Source: Apostichopus japonicus (Eukaryota > Echinodermata > Holothuroidea > Aspidochirotida > Stichopodidae). From it: a stretch of DNA of 64,000 nucleotides. How positions within the stretch are numbered: position 1 is the first letter of the stretch; every line of letters starts with the position of its first letter. Under the pieces are notes generated by a model. The model worked only from the letters and a program-made list of their open reading frames with translations, had not been told where the DNA came from and searched no databases. Location: assembly GCF_037975245.1 (NCBI RefSeq), contig NC_092576.1:7347501-7411500 (forward strand), written 5' to 3'. Shown piece by piece: positions 25,901 to 34,206 of the stretch. Position numbers and translations under genes: made by a program.

Positions 25901-28900
25901 GAGCCTTCAGGAATAGTCAGATGTACCCCCATGATGCTAATAGTTCCACCTTCATACTTTATCCTGTGTTCAATGTATGAATGATGGTGCCTCATTTCAA
26001 GTATTTGTGAATCTTTTCTTTGTTTTGGTAGTTCTTCTCTCTCTGTTCTCTCCATCAAACTCTCCTTACTATGGTCATGGTCTTCCTCTCTTTCATCAGA
26101 ACCTTGTGATGGAGTTGACTCATCATCACAATCAAGTTTGACATTTGCAACTAAAAATAGAATAATTGAAACACGAACACCATTAAATGAAGCTTTGACG
26201 TTTAAAAACCAACTCTGCCATACTGAGCCACATTCATCCCTAATCAGAGAATAATTTAGTTCTCAAATTTTGCACAGAGTTTTGTCTCCTTTAAGTGCTA
26301 TGGTTCCTGTGTATTAAAACTGCTATGCATCGTTGCACTTATATAGCAATTTGCCCATTTTGCATAGCATTTTTCGATGTGATACTGGATGAATTTCCCC
26401 ATTAATCTAGTTATTCAGCAATACGAAAGCCTTGCAATTGATTAATGAAAGACGTATTACTGAAGAAATCATAATACAAACTATAATAGTTATCTAATTA
26501 AAAGAAGCTTTATGTTGTTAGAGAATTTGACGAGTGGCAGCAGACAACATGAGTATAAAACGAATCTAGGATCGTGTCTGGTAGTGACTTAATGTTTTAA
26601 ATGGATCCTTGAAATATTCGTTAATTCTTTTTCAATATTATATTATAAAGAAAGGGACCAAATGGCAAGAAATATTTGGTCAAAAGATCCACTTTTAATT
26701 ACTTCCACCATACAAACACCATGATAATTAATAGTTTAGAACAACAAACTACCCGAATATTAACATCTGACTCACACACATTTCTAGAGTTTTTACTGTA
26801 CTATACTTTATTTGTTTATTCATTCTTACCAGGCCAGTCAAGTAGTTGTGGTGATTGGTTTTCTTCAAACTGAAAGGGATCAACTTTAGATTGATATGGC
26901 GCTAAGAGATATTCATTTGTTTGGTTTAGCTGAATATAAACCAAACCCTTTTGTAGGTTAGTGATATCGTACATGTTGATGATGTTTCGTGTCTTCATGA
27001 AGTTAATCAGAGTGATTCCTGGCGTCTCTATCAGAGAAACGCGGCGTAGCATATCAGTTTCTGCTGGTGGTAGACCAAAGAGAGTTGCTAATTTCAGAGT
27101 GCTGTCTAGAGTAAAATCTTCGGCAACGTTGACCATTAATCTGCCGTAATCAGCTGAAATGTAAAGAAGAGTCAGAAAAATATAGTTAAGAATCCCACTT
27201 AGGACAACAAACCAATTGATATAACCGATTATTAAATAATGGATAAGATCACATTTTCTTATTTATCAATTGAATATTTAGATTGTGCTCTATGTATTAA
27301 TATATAATATTAAAATACGTTTCTTTTCAGTCAGTTCAACATCGGAAGATGACATATTTTTTGTGGAATCTGAGTGAATTAAATTTTTGGGGTGCTTACT
27401 TGCCGTTGTGTGGGTTAACGAGAAAGTGTCACATACACACACACGAGATCACCATCATCACAGAGAGTCCTTCTGCCTTCGGTAAGAAATCAAAAAGATT
27501 TCACCTGTTTTCATGATAATCCTTGATTTATTTACCTCTGCAGAGCTCACTTGACTTTAAGATCTTAACATAAGTGATAGTTTGAAAATCAATCCTACAC
27601 TACTTAAATTGAATCCAGTCACCACCCCCTGCCCATCCCTTACATAAGAAAACATACTGCCTGGAAATTTACCACAGGGCAGCAGCAATGATCTTTTCGT
27701 TGTGATTTTACCTGCCAAAGTTGATTCCTGTGATACGTCTATGGTTTCACGCTCTCCAAGTAGGGTTTCTTCCCCCGTAACAGAAGCGGATAAAGCCTGA
27801 ATATAAACAACACAGGAAAGATATCTTATCTGTTGTACTGAAACATTAAAAAAGAACCTGTTTCCTCTCTGTCACCTGTCAAGTTACACCAATTCAGTCT
27901 TTAGCTGATAGAAGCAACCGATTTCAGCATAGGTGAATGCACTCATTACTCACGTCAGACTACTTGTAGTCAATGTAGCTTGAATTAAGAACTATTTCTG
28001 TCAAGCTAAAGATATTACCTTGGAACACCTTTAGCAGTGGAACATTTGATCATAAATTCAACACAGTAATGCTCTCTTCACAATATTTTGCTAACTTTAC
28101 AACACACGCTTCTTTTGCTACCGATGGTATCCTGCCTACAGATACACTCTAATCTGTATTCATATCATACTTACCAATGCTTCCTGATTCGAGGCTCTCT
28201 TGGCCTGCTTTAGGACCTCTTGTAAAGCCATGGATTCTTTGGCATACTCCAGTTGTAACTTCACAAGTACATCTTTTGTAGCTCTCAGACTTGATTTAGC
28301 CTCTTCCAACTCCTGTCATGTAAACAACACAGTGAATGAGACAAGAAGGATGCACTTGCCAGTGGTTAATTGTCACAAATTAAAATTAATACCAACACTG
28401 AAGTAGTCTTTATTCAAGTTGATTCCTTCACACTTATTTTCAGGCAGGCTGAAATTATCACTTTTTGAACTTTACTTGGGGGTGTGACTATTGGAGAATG
28501 ACTGGCTCAGAGGAAATCAAATGTTCACAATAATTTAACTAAATATCATGCTTGTGTTATATTCTTGAGACAAAGAGCTATGAATATGTTCATAATTTGA
28601 TCTTTACTGTTGGACATCACTTTCCCTAATACCTGAAAATACATGTTGTGTCTGCTAATGGTAAGTTACAAAGTCACTGTACACTACTAGATCAAGCAGA
28701 AGGATAGTTGTCTTGTCCAGAGTGACTAACTTTCTCATGACTCAAGTCAGGTAACTTGGTCATCAGTTATCTATAATCACATGCTTTGTGAAGTCTAACC
28801 TCTTTCTGCTGCTGAAGGATTTCTTCCTTCTCATCCTTCAATGTCTTCAGTTTGTTCTCAGTTGTATTCAATGCATCTTTCAATTGTTGGCTTTCCTCCT

Positions 28901-31900
28901 CTGTTGTCTTTAATGTTTCAGGAGCTTTCTGTCTTTCCTCCTCTGTTGTATTTAGTCGTCTTATAAATTGTTGTCTCTCATTTTTTATTCCTGTTAGTTT
29001 ATCACTGAATTTTTGTCTCTCTTCCTTTGCAGCTTGAAGTCTTCCAGTAATTTGATGCTTTTCCCCTTCTGATATTTGTAGTTTATCAGTGAGTTCTTTC
29101 CTTTCCTCCTCTGATGCCTTTAGTCTTCCAGTGAACTGTTGTTTTTCATCTTCTGATTCAGTTAGTTTGTGAGAGAATTCATGCGTTTTGCCTTCTAATG
29201 CCTTTGGTTGATCCTTTCTTTCTTTTGTGGTCAACTTTGAATCTGAAACAAACAAATAGGATACAAACATCGTTAAAGATTGTCTTTCACCCAAGAGATT
29301 TAGTTATGTAAATAAACACAACTCAATGTATCTCAATAATGTTTGCGGTTATAGCTTCCAGGAAAATATTGTGACAAACTTGCACCAAATTTAGTGAACT
29401 CACATTTTGGTCCAACTTTAGCCATGTTATATTTTGTGTTGGTGTTTATTTTGGCCCTGCTTCGAAGCAGGGGCTTGAACTTGTTCAATTGCCCAGATCT
29501 GAGCAATTGAACAAGTTCAAGCCTCTTAAATGATCCTCTAATCTATCAAGGAATTAAATTACAAAAGGAAAGGAAATTTCAAAATGTAACCAGTCTTGTC
29601 TGAACATATCTAAAACCAAACTATTGAGTATATCCCATAACTTACACACTTATGCAAAGATTTGTCTGTAATGCAAGACCTTGACATTAAATGAAACATG
29701 CAATGTGGAATAATTACACTTCTGAACATCCAAATTGTATGTATGTAATTTAGATCCTCCAGCAAGTAGGAACTTGCAAAGAATCCTCATTTGCTCATCA
29801 AAGCCGCAAGTTGACCGAAGTCAGTCTCTTAGATTCATATTTAATGTCCATGATTATGAAATGGCAATTGTCAACAAGTCTGTACCTGGACGACATACAT
29901 TAATCTTGGAGTGACTCGAACTGGGGACCTAATGATTGGATTTTCTTTCTGGGTTTGAAGTACTTTATAACAGGCCATTGCGGTTATTCAATTTTTTTGT
30001 CAACTCATATATCTTTAGTTCTTTACTTGTATCAAAGGGTATTGATGGACGATCCTTATTCAATTAACCACGGTTTAATACATAATACAATGGTATATAC
30101 AACCTCAAATGGTGTCTACTTATTTTGTGGGCAATGCATTGGCATGTTTTGCAATTCATAAAATATTTAATTGTTAAGCTGTCTGATATAAATATACCTT
30201 GAGCTTGTTGGTAGGCAGTCAACGCTGCCACCAGAGTACTCAGACCTTTGTCAGAGCACGCTGTCATTAAATGGCTGATGTCATCAACATAAACCTTTCC
30301 TGCCTCTCTGAGATGGTGGACAAGAGATGAAAAGGGTGCACCACCTTCAATAATGCCCTTTGATTCCTTAGCTGGAACCTTAAAGTAGTCAATTAGCTTC
30401 TGACAGTCATCTTTCTCAATCAATGACTCTGAGTGTACAAGGAAGTTCTCAAAAGTAAAGATGTCACTCTGTAACAAAGAGACAACAAAAGGAAAATCAA
30501 ATAAATATATTGGTGGTAGGAGACTACCAAATAGATGTAGAAATTTGAGGCAGTGAGACAGATGCACATTCAAAGGGAGGGATTTAGTTTAATATGATGA
30601 AGGTGTAGATAATGTGACTGTGGTTTACCTGAGTTCCTTTAACAACAATATTATATTTATTCCAGAATAAATTAAAAGTATGAAAGCTGACAATTGTATG
30701 GATTGATTGTTAAAACTGTACAGTTACAGTACATGCTTCTACGCATATAATTGTATGTCAGATTTTTGTAGATTACTTCATGATACCACCAACTTAAAAT
30801 TAAAATTGATTGGGCTTAATATTCTCCCAATTAAACACTTCACTGTGATCCATGTTTATGTGGGATATTGATCATGAACGTAGAACTGTTTAAAGTATCT
30901 TCTATTCTGGGTATCGGATGGGCGATGTTGGTGGTAAGTAACATTTAAGCAGGATATTGTGTATCATCACTTACACAAAGTGATGTCTATAAACGTTACT
31001 TTTATAAAATTGACAAGAATACACTGCATTTATACATTACTTTCTTTTTTCTCGACGCAATCCCTTTTCAAGTAAAGCCTGTACTTAGATACATCTTTCT
31101 CTCCTCAAAAGTAATGAAAATGATTTCAATGGCTTTGCGAATTTGGCAGTGTTTACTCTGTTGACAATGTGAAAATAACATCACAAGGCTAAGGTCACAT
31201 TTTAGCCCTTCTTTTTCTGTATTTTTGACTAATTTGAACCTAAATAAACTACCCATTTTATCAAGACTTAAATACTGTCATCAAATCAAGGTATCATCAC
31301 TGCAGTATTTGATATACAGGTGCAATAGTGCCAAACTAATCACTTTGGCCTAAATTAAGATAAAAATATTGCTTCTTAATTTTCCTTGTTTTTAACTCAT
31401 TGAAAGAAATATTGCACCTATTGTGTTCTTAACAATAGCAGAATTTGACAGCCAAAATTAATGATAAAGGAACTACCCTTTTATTCTGAGCTGTTACGCT
31501 ATGCAATATCATTTTGCATCACTTTTCATATAATTTTTGACCTAGATTTTCATTATAGAAATAATCGCACAAAAATAGCATTTATTGCTTTCTCGAAATT
31601 CACTTATTGCATTCTTGTGAATTTTGCATTCACTAATACCAAATTTTTAAATTGTAAACTCAGAAATGGGGAAAATATTTTCCAAATTTTGTGTGTTGCT
31701 CTAAATTGCAAAGAGCAATAAGCATTAAATGGCCTAAAGTTTTCATAAAATGTTGCCCTTATTTTCCCACCATTAAGATGAACAAGTAATAGTTGTGTTC
31801 TTAATAAAAATTTCACATTCACCAGTAACAATTTTGTCTATTTGAAGCAATTAAGACTGAGAAAATAATAAGGAAAACCAATTTTACTTTTACATTGGCA

Positions 31901-33128
31901 GTACAAATTACTTCATGACAACCTTACCAAATGTAATCAGCAAATCCCAAGGAAAAAATGTCCTTATTTTTCTTAAAATTTGGCAAAGCAGAACTTGAAA
32001 CATCTAAAGTGCCTTCCCCTTACTTGCTTGCATTGAATGAAATAAAAGGACTGCTTGAATAAAAGTGATAAAAAGTCCTAATTTTTACCATAGGCCTATA
32101 TATCCTGTATAAGTACTTACTGTGTGATATTCATATACTTCTCCAGTTCCCCAGGTAACCAAAAACAATTTGTTTATGTTATTACTGATCCTGATTCTCC
32201 AGGAATAATGAGGAACTTTAAAAGAAGCCAAGATATGACCCCCAGAGTTGGAAGTATGACCCCCAGAGATGGAAGAAAGACCCCCAGAGATGGAAGAATG
32301 ACCCCCAGATATGGAAGAATGACCATTAGATAGAGAGTAAACAACAACTTCTCTACCAGCCCATAATATAAATAGTAAATATTTCTCTTCACTGACTGTT
32401 ATACTCATTGCACCGCTGTTCTGTTTGTTCGTGTATTCCTGTTCTATTTCTCCCTCATTATTATACATTAAAGCTCTCCTACAGTTTGTACAGATAAACA
32501 GTTTATTATTACTAACTGTTATATCCCTTGGACACTCTATTTCTTGTAATAATGTTAAGGTGATTGTCTTATTTATGCTCAATTCTCTCGATTCTAAGAC
32601 AATCACCGCTTTGGAGTTTAAACCGACATACACCAATCCATCTCTGGTTGCCATACACGTGGCTTCACCATTAAACTTCCCTTCCTTGACCAGATCGCCA
32701 TTACTACTATCGTACAATGCTATCGTATCATTACAACACGTTAAAAACAGACGATCATCCAGTAAACAAACAGACCGCAATGGTGTGAAAAACTTGGTAA
32801 ATTCCTTAGAGTAATAGGGCTCTGACGTTACTAATAACGGTTTTTCTGGAGAATCAACATCAAAGTGTAACATAAACAGATCGATAAAGCTGCCTTTTTT
32901 ATCGTCATATCCAGCGACAGCCAAACGGCCTGTGTCTAGAACGTCCACGAACGACACCGTGTAACCACCTTCTTGTCCAGTGAATCGTGGTATCGTTATG
33001 CGTACCCTGTGTGCAGTGAGTATGGAAGGCAAGAAGTGAAAAGTTAGGTCAAGGTTGGAAGCTTGTATCCATGGTAACGAAGAATTTAGAGTGATTTTTG
33101 ATTGAAGGAATGTTGATGAACGGCTCAT
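13628..33128 (-). CDS. Large 20-exon gene: beta-propeller, four death-fold domains, coiled coil, two ZU5-UPA modules
   Basis: Exons in transcript order: 33128-32121, 30468-30198, 29242-28800, 28312-28175, 27796-27712, 27153-26830, 26150-25668, 25484-25284, 24833-24751, 24601-24440, 23785-23633, 22368-22320, 21576-21260, 20874-20697, 20211-19888, 17796-17567, 16761-16624, 16176-16024, 14607-14547, 13929-13628. All have AG/GT borders with matching phases and total 5103 nt (1700 aa). An in-frame TAG lies seven codons before the start. Approximate layout: propeller 1-336; DED-like 337-427; coiled coil 430-620; death-fold 650-755; acidic linker; ZU5 805-915; UPA 920-1117; DED-like 1134-1225; UBA-like 1245-1298; ZU5 1310-1405; UPA 1406-1580; DED-like 1601-1700. 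ZU5-UPA-death blocks occur in PIDD, UNC5, UNC5CL and ankyrins, where they act in apoptosis or NF-kB signalling or as scaffolds. No signal peptide or membrane segment was seen, so a cytosolic signalling scaffold is inferred. The exact donors of exons 8, 13 and 14 are the least certain. Splitting into two genes is possible but not needed. Confidence 0.75.
14547..14607 (-). CDS. Exon 19: linker to the last death-fold
   Basis: 61 nt, phase 0 to 1, acceptor ctcttcacag|ATT, donor GAAT|GTGAGT. Residues IDKLRHNDQITFPFQLILPE. Partner of exon 12. Confidence 0.65.
15270..15880 (+). repeat. Dispersed intronic repeat, copy in intron 18
   Basis: Contains repeated 'cactcatcaatattcat' and 'gagatatcat.tttacaa' blocks (around 15510 and 15782-15800) and ends with cacatccacaca...atgccttcggcgtaacaacc. 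The same blocks recur at 12.2, 19.0, 22.7 and 27.4 kb. Confidence 0.6.
16024..16176 (-). CDS. Exon 18: second UPA domain, end
   Basis: 153 nt, phase 0 to 0, acceptor ctccccacag|GAT, donor CAG|GTAACT. Residues METLWLKNRHKVEFHLQNKG and DTVNLVIEARYGM. Same length and phases as exon 11. Confidence 0.7.
16245..16345 (+). mobile_element. Degenerate tRNA-derived SINE in intron 17
   Basis: An A-box-like region (agtgatgtggttaaag, from 16251), a B-box (ggttccagtcc, 16295-16305) and a core ccttgggcagggcactt (16328-16344) occur in tRNA-SINE order. The core matches the SINE on the minus strand at 58.9-59.3 kb. Confidence 0.6.
16624..16761 (-). CDS. Exon 17: second UPA domain, continued
   Basis: 138 nt, phase 0 to 0, acceptor attttaacag|AGC, donor GTG|GTAAGT. 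Residues SLINEEIYQQQGSIIHDPVS and VVLNFMASTLRVSTN. Confidence 0.7.
17567..17796 (-). CDS. Exon 16: start of second UPA domain
   Basis: 230 nt, phase 1 to 0, acceptor atttccttcag|AAA, donor CATAAA|GTAAGA. It corresponds to exons 8 plus 9. Residues KHFSCSMNSQHFAVEAEKPG then DTLTIHLWFHNDDSLEHK parallel exon 8. An HFS triplet occurs here but about seven residues before the place where PIDD and UNC5CL are cleaved; that place reads SQH. Confidence 0.75.
18465..18503 (+). ncRNA. Hammerhead-like variant with minimal stem III
   Basis: In order: GCCT; CTGAAGA core (18469-18475); one extra A; GATC-loop-GATC stem II (18477-18480 with 18488-18491); GAAAC directly followed by GTC (18492-18499); AGGC. GCCT and AGGC pair to close stem I across the cut site after GTC. 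Stem III is only AC/GU with no loop, so it could form only between two molecules. Small hammerhead variants that cut as dimers are known from Penelope-like elements. The extra A between core and stem II is a departure from the classical core. It lies in intron 15, antisense to the gene. Confidence 0.45.
19000..19335 (+). repeat. Dispersed intronic repeat, copy in intron 15
   Basis: Contains gagctacggtgtttacaag, agtgtcacatgcacac, then gcatagattcctttctcttc and aggcaaggaataaaaaa. A partial related block follows near 19745 (atcgtgtttacaatcgcatag). Confidence 0.6.
19888..20211 (-). CDS. Exon 15: second ZU5 domain
   Basis: 324 nt, phase 1 to 1, acceptor tttctcctgcag|AGA, donor ATAG|GTGTGT. A full ZU5: FDQHGGEMFIAGVCLLVPAG, then LNPFVKFGPESLTLHKPVTL, IIPHCAF and LDVYSGVLQ. 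The KPv.l.IPH.a and v.sG signatures match those of the first ZU5 in exon 7. Confidence 0.85.
20697..20874 (-). CDS. Exon 14: UBA-like helical segment between modules
   Basis: Acceptor ttgtttcag|GTA (phase 0). Two donors keep the frame into exon 15: CATG|GTAAAG (end 20697, chosen) and CAAG|GTTTTT (end 20667, adds ten residues). The stretch LKEEGYKRLDIQRALKLSHG followed by KLDLGRRVLLLA resembles the three helices of a UBA domain (GY loop, AL.......G....A..LL), which would bind ubiquitin. This is a pattern resemblance only. Confidence 0.5.
21119..21154. repeat. Perfect 16-bp inverted repeat, 4-nt loop (intron 13)
   Basis: GTATGACAGCAAGAAG (21119-21134), GATA, then its exact reverse complement (21139-21154). 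It lies about 110 bp downstream of exon 13 in transcript direction. Confidence 0.95.
21260..21576 (-). CDS. Exon 13: third death-effector-like domain and acidic tail
   Basis: Acceptor cactttcag|GCT (phase 1). Residues QLRGDIAKLLDKEHCEKLGM, ENDKIQRAAESGKMLMKILD, LIMPKRMIRLYEGLKAIHFN and KVARLVLEYI give the full six-helix pattern of a DED. A lysine/glutamate-rich tail follows. The donor is AGAATG|GTTTGT in phase 0, the same GTTTGT form used by exon 10. If it were not used, the frame would stop five codons later (at 21245) and the first half would be a complete 1.24-kb-residue-scale protein by itself. Confidence 0.65.
22130..22320 (-). repeat. Degenerate ~60-bp repeats carrying donor-like sites next to exon 12
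   Basis: Minus-strand CCAGGTGAGT (22130-22139), CCAGGTAAGT (22187-22196) and the exon 12 donor CCAGGTGAGT (22314-22323), with a decayed copy near 22250, lie in a pyrimidine-rich, roughly 60-bp spaced pattern. Confidence 0.5.
22320..22368 (-). CDS. Exon 12: 49-nt micro-exon linking UPA-1 to the third death-fold
   Basis: Acceptor ctccttcag|GTG (phase 0), donor CCAG|GTGAGT (phase 1). Encodes VKDILLSPESQEILQP. It matches exon 19 in position and phases. Two more strong donor-like CCAGGTRAGT sites lie within the next 200 bp downstream (22130-22139 and 22187-22196, minus strand). Confidence 0.65.
22660..23088 (+). repeat. Dispersed intronic repeat, longest copy (intron 11)
   Basis: Runs from a block with ctccgcccactcatgagtat through attaatattcatgacatt, gagatatcgtgtttacaagg (22981-23000), a CA-rich tract, and gcatagattccttttgcctc to ggcaaggaataaaaaagg. 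Its 3' end is the best preserved part of the family. Confidence 0.65.
23633..23785 (-). CDS. Exon 11: first UPA domain, end
   Basis: 153 nt, phase 0 to 0, acceptor catctattag|CAT, donor AAG|GTGAGT. Residues LCAASRVCHQFRLTRDKDGD and MVDVKLKVSQHKM. It has exactly the length and phase of exon 18 in the second module and aligns with it. Confidence 0.7.
24440..24601 (-). CDS. Exon 10: first UPA domain, continued
   Basis: 162 nt, phase 0 to 0, acceptor tttttttag|TTG, donor AAAG|GTTTGT. Residues LLLEDHHSKLCLGNYTTFPI and DHVSYIDLIMSS follow the UPA strand order. It is the partner of exon 17 in the second module. Confidence 0.7.
24751..24833 (-). CDS. Exon 9: first UPA domain, continued
   Basis: 83 nt, acceptor atattcag|ACG (phase 1), donor TTG|GTAATG (phase 0). 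Encodes DDPNFDRGSSVAQQGFRG and WEDVQKQATL. It lies between exons 8 and 10 and keeps the frame into exon 10. Confidence 0.55.
25284..25484 (-). CDS. Exon 8: start of first UPA domain (donor ambiguous)
   Basis: Acceptor tgttatag|GTG (phase 1). The end is set at TTCT|GTAAGG (phase 1), because exon 9 is open only in that phase behind its CAG acceptor and the join reads LITVCFYDDPNFDRG. A second donor at AAG|GTGAGA (exon low end 25258, phase 0) would put exon 9 out of its good frame. The residues (IDWRLDLEKISLDINILSYV) match the strand pattern at the ZU5-UPA junction. The usual HFS triplet for ZU5 self-cleavage is replaced by ILS here. Confidence 0.6.
25668..26150 (-). CDS. Exon 7: acidic linker and first ZU5 domain
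   Basis: 483 nt, phase 1 to 1, acceptor tatttttag|TTG and donor GAAG|GTAAAG. About 50 residues of Asp/Glu/Ser-rich linker (DDESTPSQGSDEREED) lead into a clear ZU5 domain: YEGGTISIMGVHLTIPEGSL, then TPLIKLEPEGLVLKKPAQLT followed by IPHSAI. The G.t....V.l.iP.GaL and l.KPv.l.iPH signatures are those of UNC5, PIDD and ankyrin ZU5 domains. Confidence 0.85.
26830..27153 (-). CDS. Exon 6: second death-fold domain
   Basis: 324 nt, phase 1 to 1, acceptor tacatttcag|CTG and donor CCTG|GTAAGA. About 75 residues have a death-fold pattern: TLDSTLKLATLFGLPPAETD, ITLINFMKTRNIINMYDITN, LQKGLVYIQLNQTNEYLL. It is shorter and more divergent than the other three. An acidic tail follows, ahead of the first ZU5. 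Confidence 0.6.
27383..27495 (+). repeat. Dispersed intronic repeat, 3' fragment (intron 5)
   Basis: Contains agtgtcacatacacacacac, then agagtccttctgccttcggt followed by aagaaatcaaaaag, matching the end of the copies at 19.3 and 23.0 kb. Confidence 0.6.
27712..27796 (-). CDS. Exon 5: short linker
   Basis: 85 nt, phase 0 to 1, acceptor tatattcag|GCT and donor GCAG|GTAAAA. Acidic and Ser/Thr-rich linker (SVTGEETLLGERETIDVSQE). It was found because it bridges the phases of exons 4 and 6. Confidence 0.65.
28175..28312 (-). CDS. Exon 4: coiled coil, end
   Basis: 46 codons, phase 0 to 0, with clean catgacag|GAG acceptor and TTG|GTAAGT donor. Continues the coiled coil (ELEEAKSSLRATKDVLVKLQ and on). 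Confidence 0.75.
28800..29242 (-). CDS. Exon 3: long coiled coil with repeated KLxxxExEKQxxxxRL units
   Basis: Acceptor ttgtttcag|ATT (phase 1) and donor AAAGAG|GTTAGA (phase 0). Nearly all 147 codons are heptad-type coiled coil, with about 14-residue internal repeats such as LTDKLQISEGEKHQITG, LQAAKEERQKFSDK, LNTTEEERQKAPET, LKTTEEESQQLKDA. The repeats suggest growth by tandem duplication. The likely role is oligomerisation of the death-fold scaffold. Confidence 0.8.
29472..29523. repeat. Perfect 21-bp inverted repeat, 10-nt loop (intron 2)
   Basis: The arm at 29472-29492 (ggcttgaacttgttcaatt then gc) is exactly complementary to 29503-29523. The transcript of either strand would form a strong hairpin. 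Confidence 0.95.
30198..30468 (-). CDS. Exon 2: first death-effector-like domain
   Basis: Acceptor tttgttacag|AGT in phase 0; donor CAAG|GTATAT in phase 1. The 90 residues show a six-helix death-fold pattern: FLVHSESLIEKDDCQKLIDY, then FSSLVHHLREAGKV, DDISHLMTAC, KGLSTLVAALTAYQQ. The F..L...G.I...D...L...L order is closest to death-effector domains (DED). Such domains form homotypic contacts in caspase and NF-kB adaptor complexes. Confidence 0.7.
32121..33128 (-). CDS. Exon 1: N-terminal beta-propeller
   Basis: 336 codons ending in phase 0 at ACA|GTAAGT. The start ATG is preceded by an in-frame TAG at 33150-33152. The protein shows repeated four-strand units of WD/NHL-like propeller type: GRLAVAGYDDKKGSFIDLF, RLFLTCCNDTIALYDSSNG, GLVYVGLNSKAVIVLES, NKLFICTNCRRALMYNNEG, KYLLFILWAGREVVVYSLSNG, NKLFLVTWGTGEVYEYH. 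No strict WD dipeptides, so it is a divergent propeller, probably a ligand- or partner-binding module. A 21-bp minisatellite (32236-32331) adds an SSISGGH-type repeat between the last two units. Confidence 0.8.
32236..32331. repeat. In-frame 21-bp coding minisatellite in exon 1
   Basis: Four 21-bp units and one partial unit, each atgacccccagagatggaag-like on the plus strand. On the coding strand they give tandem heptads of SSISGGH type. The length is a multiple of three, so copy-number change would keep the frame. Confidence 0.9.
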
Positions 33129-34200
33129 AGACTGCGAAGTAGCTACAGCCTAGATCTCGCAAACGGTACGGAATGGTATTTAAAAAAAAGGTATTTATTT
33201 ATGCATGCACTTTCAAAGTCGTGAACCACATTGGCAAATGTCCAGGGCAAATCGATCGACATAGTAATCTTGAAGATATAAGAAATGAGACGTTCAAGGC
33301 CTAATATTTAGAATACTGGCAATTATAGGATCCACGACTTACAATAGTTTCCTATTAGAAGAAAACCCACTCCCGCATTAACGTGAAGAAAATACATGGC
33401 CCATATGGCAAACGGAGTAAAATAGGATACAAATTGGAAAATCAAACGAATAAAATATTTTCTTACTAAAGTATCCTAGAAAGGATACATTTTATCGGCG
33501 ATTTAAGATGGTTTTGTGTTTTACCTTCTCAATTCAACGACACTGTGATGTCCTACATTACCCTTTGGGGTATGTATCACCCCTCCTTCTTCGACACTGA
33601 ACGCTTACCTCCCCCCTCCTCCCGTTTCAGTTATCTGGGAACGAGCAGCCCGGTTTATGAAAGATTGTCAGTATACAGTTGCTTGTATAAAGGAGAATAT
33701 AAAGTAAACAAATAATCAATAATATGTTCCTATACAACCATGAATAATTGCCTAGTATAAACAAATTTTACTTTTTTATAAACGAAAATTAAAAAATAGT
33801 GAATCTTACGTGGTTTTTGTGGTGGCCATGTTGATATGTGCTTAATTAGTTCTAGGAGAATTATATTAATGCAGAGAGAGTCCTGATCTGCGGATAAAAT
33901 TTTAAAAATTCTTAAGAAACAAATACGACTTTCTAAAAAACAATTCTTATCGAGGAATATCGCAATAAATACATAGAGATAATCGGAACGGAAAGAAAAC
34001 TTCTTTTGGATGAATGCTCTGGCCTTATTTATGTTTAACGAGCAACCTTGAATTTAATATGATGGATGAAATGATGTTTTTGGTCATCGGGAAAGATTCC
34101 CAGGACTTATTCTTTAATTTATCCACGATTCTAACTTCACACTGTCTACGATCAATAAAATAAATAATAAATACCATATATTAAAGTGCTGTTATCATGA
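33129..34200. other. 5' flank of the large gene
   Basis: Presumed 5' UTR, promoter and upstream DNA for the minus-strand gene. I see no clear TATA box at a fitting distance or other promoter element that I can defend. Confidence 0.35.
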
Positions 34201-34206
34201 AATAAA

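Noticed and set aside
30064-30197. Extension of exon 2 frame to the stop at 30064
   Set aside because: A donor at 30197 joins exon 3 in frame and the coiled coil continues the protein.
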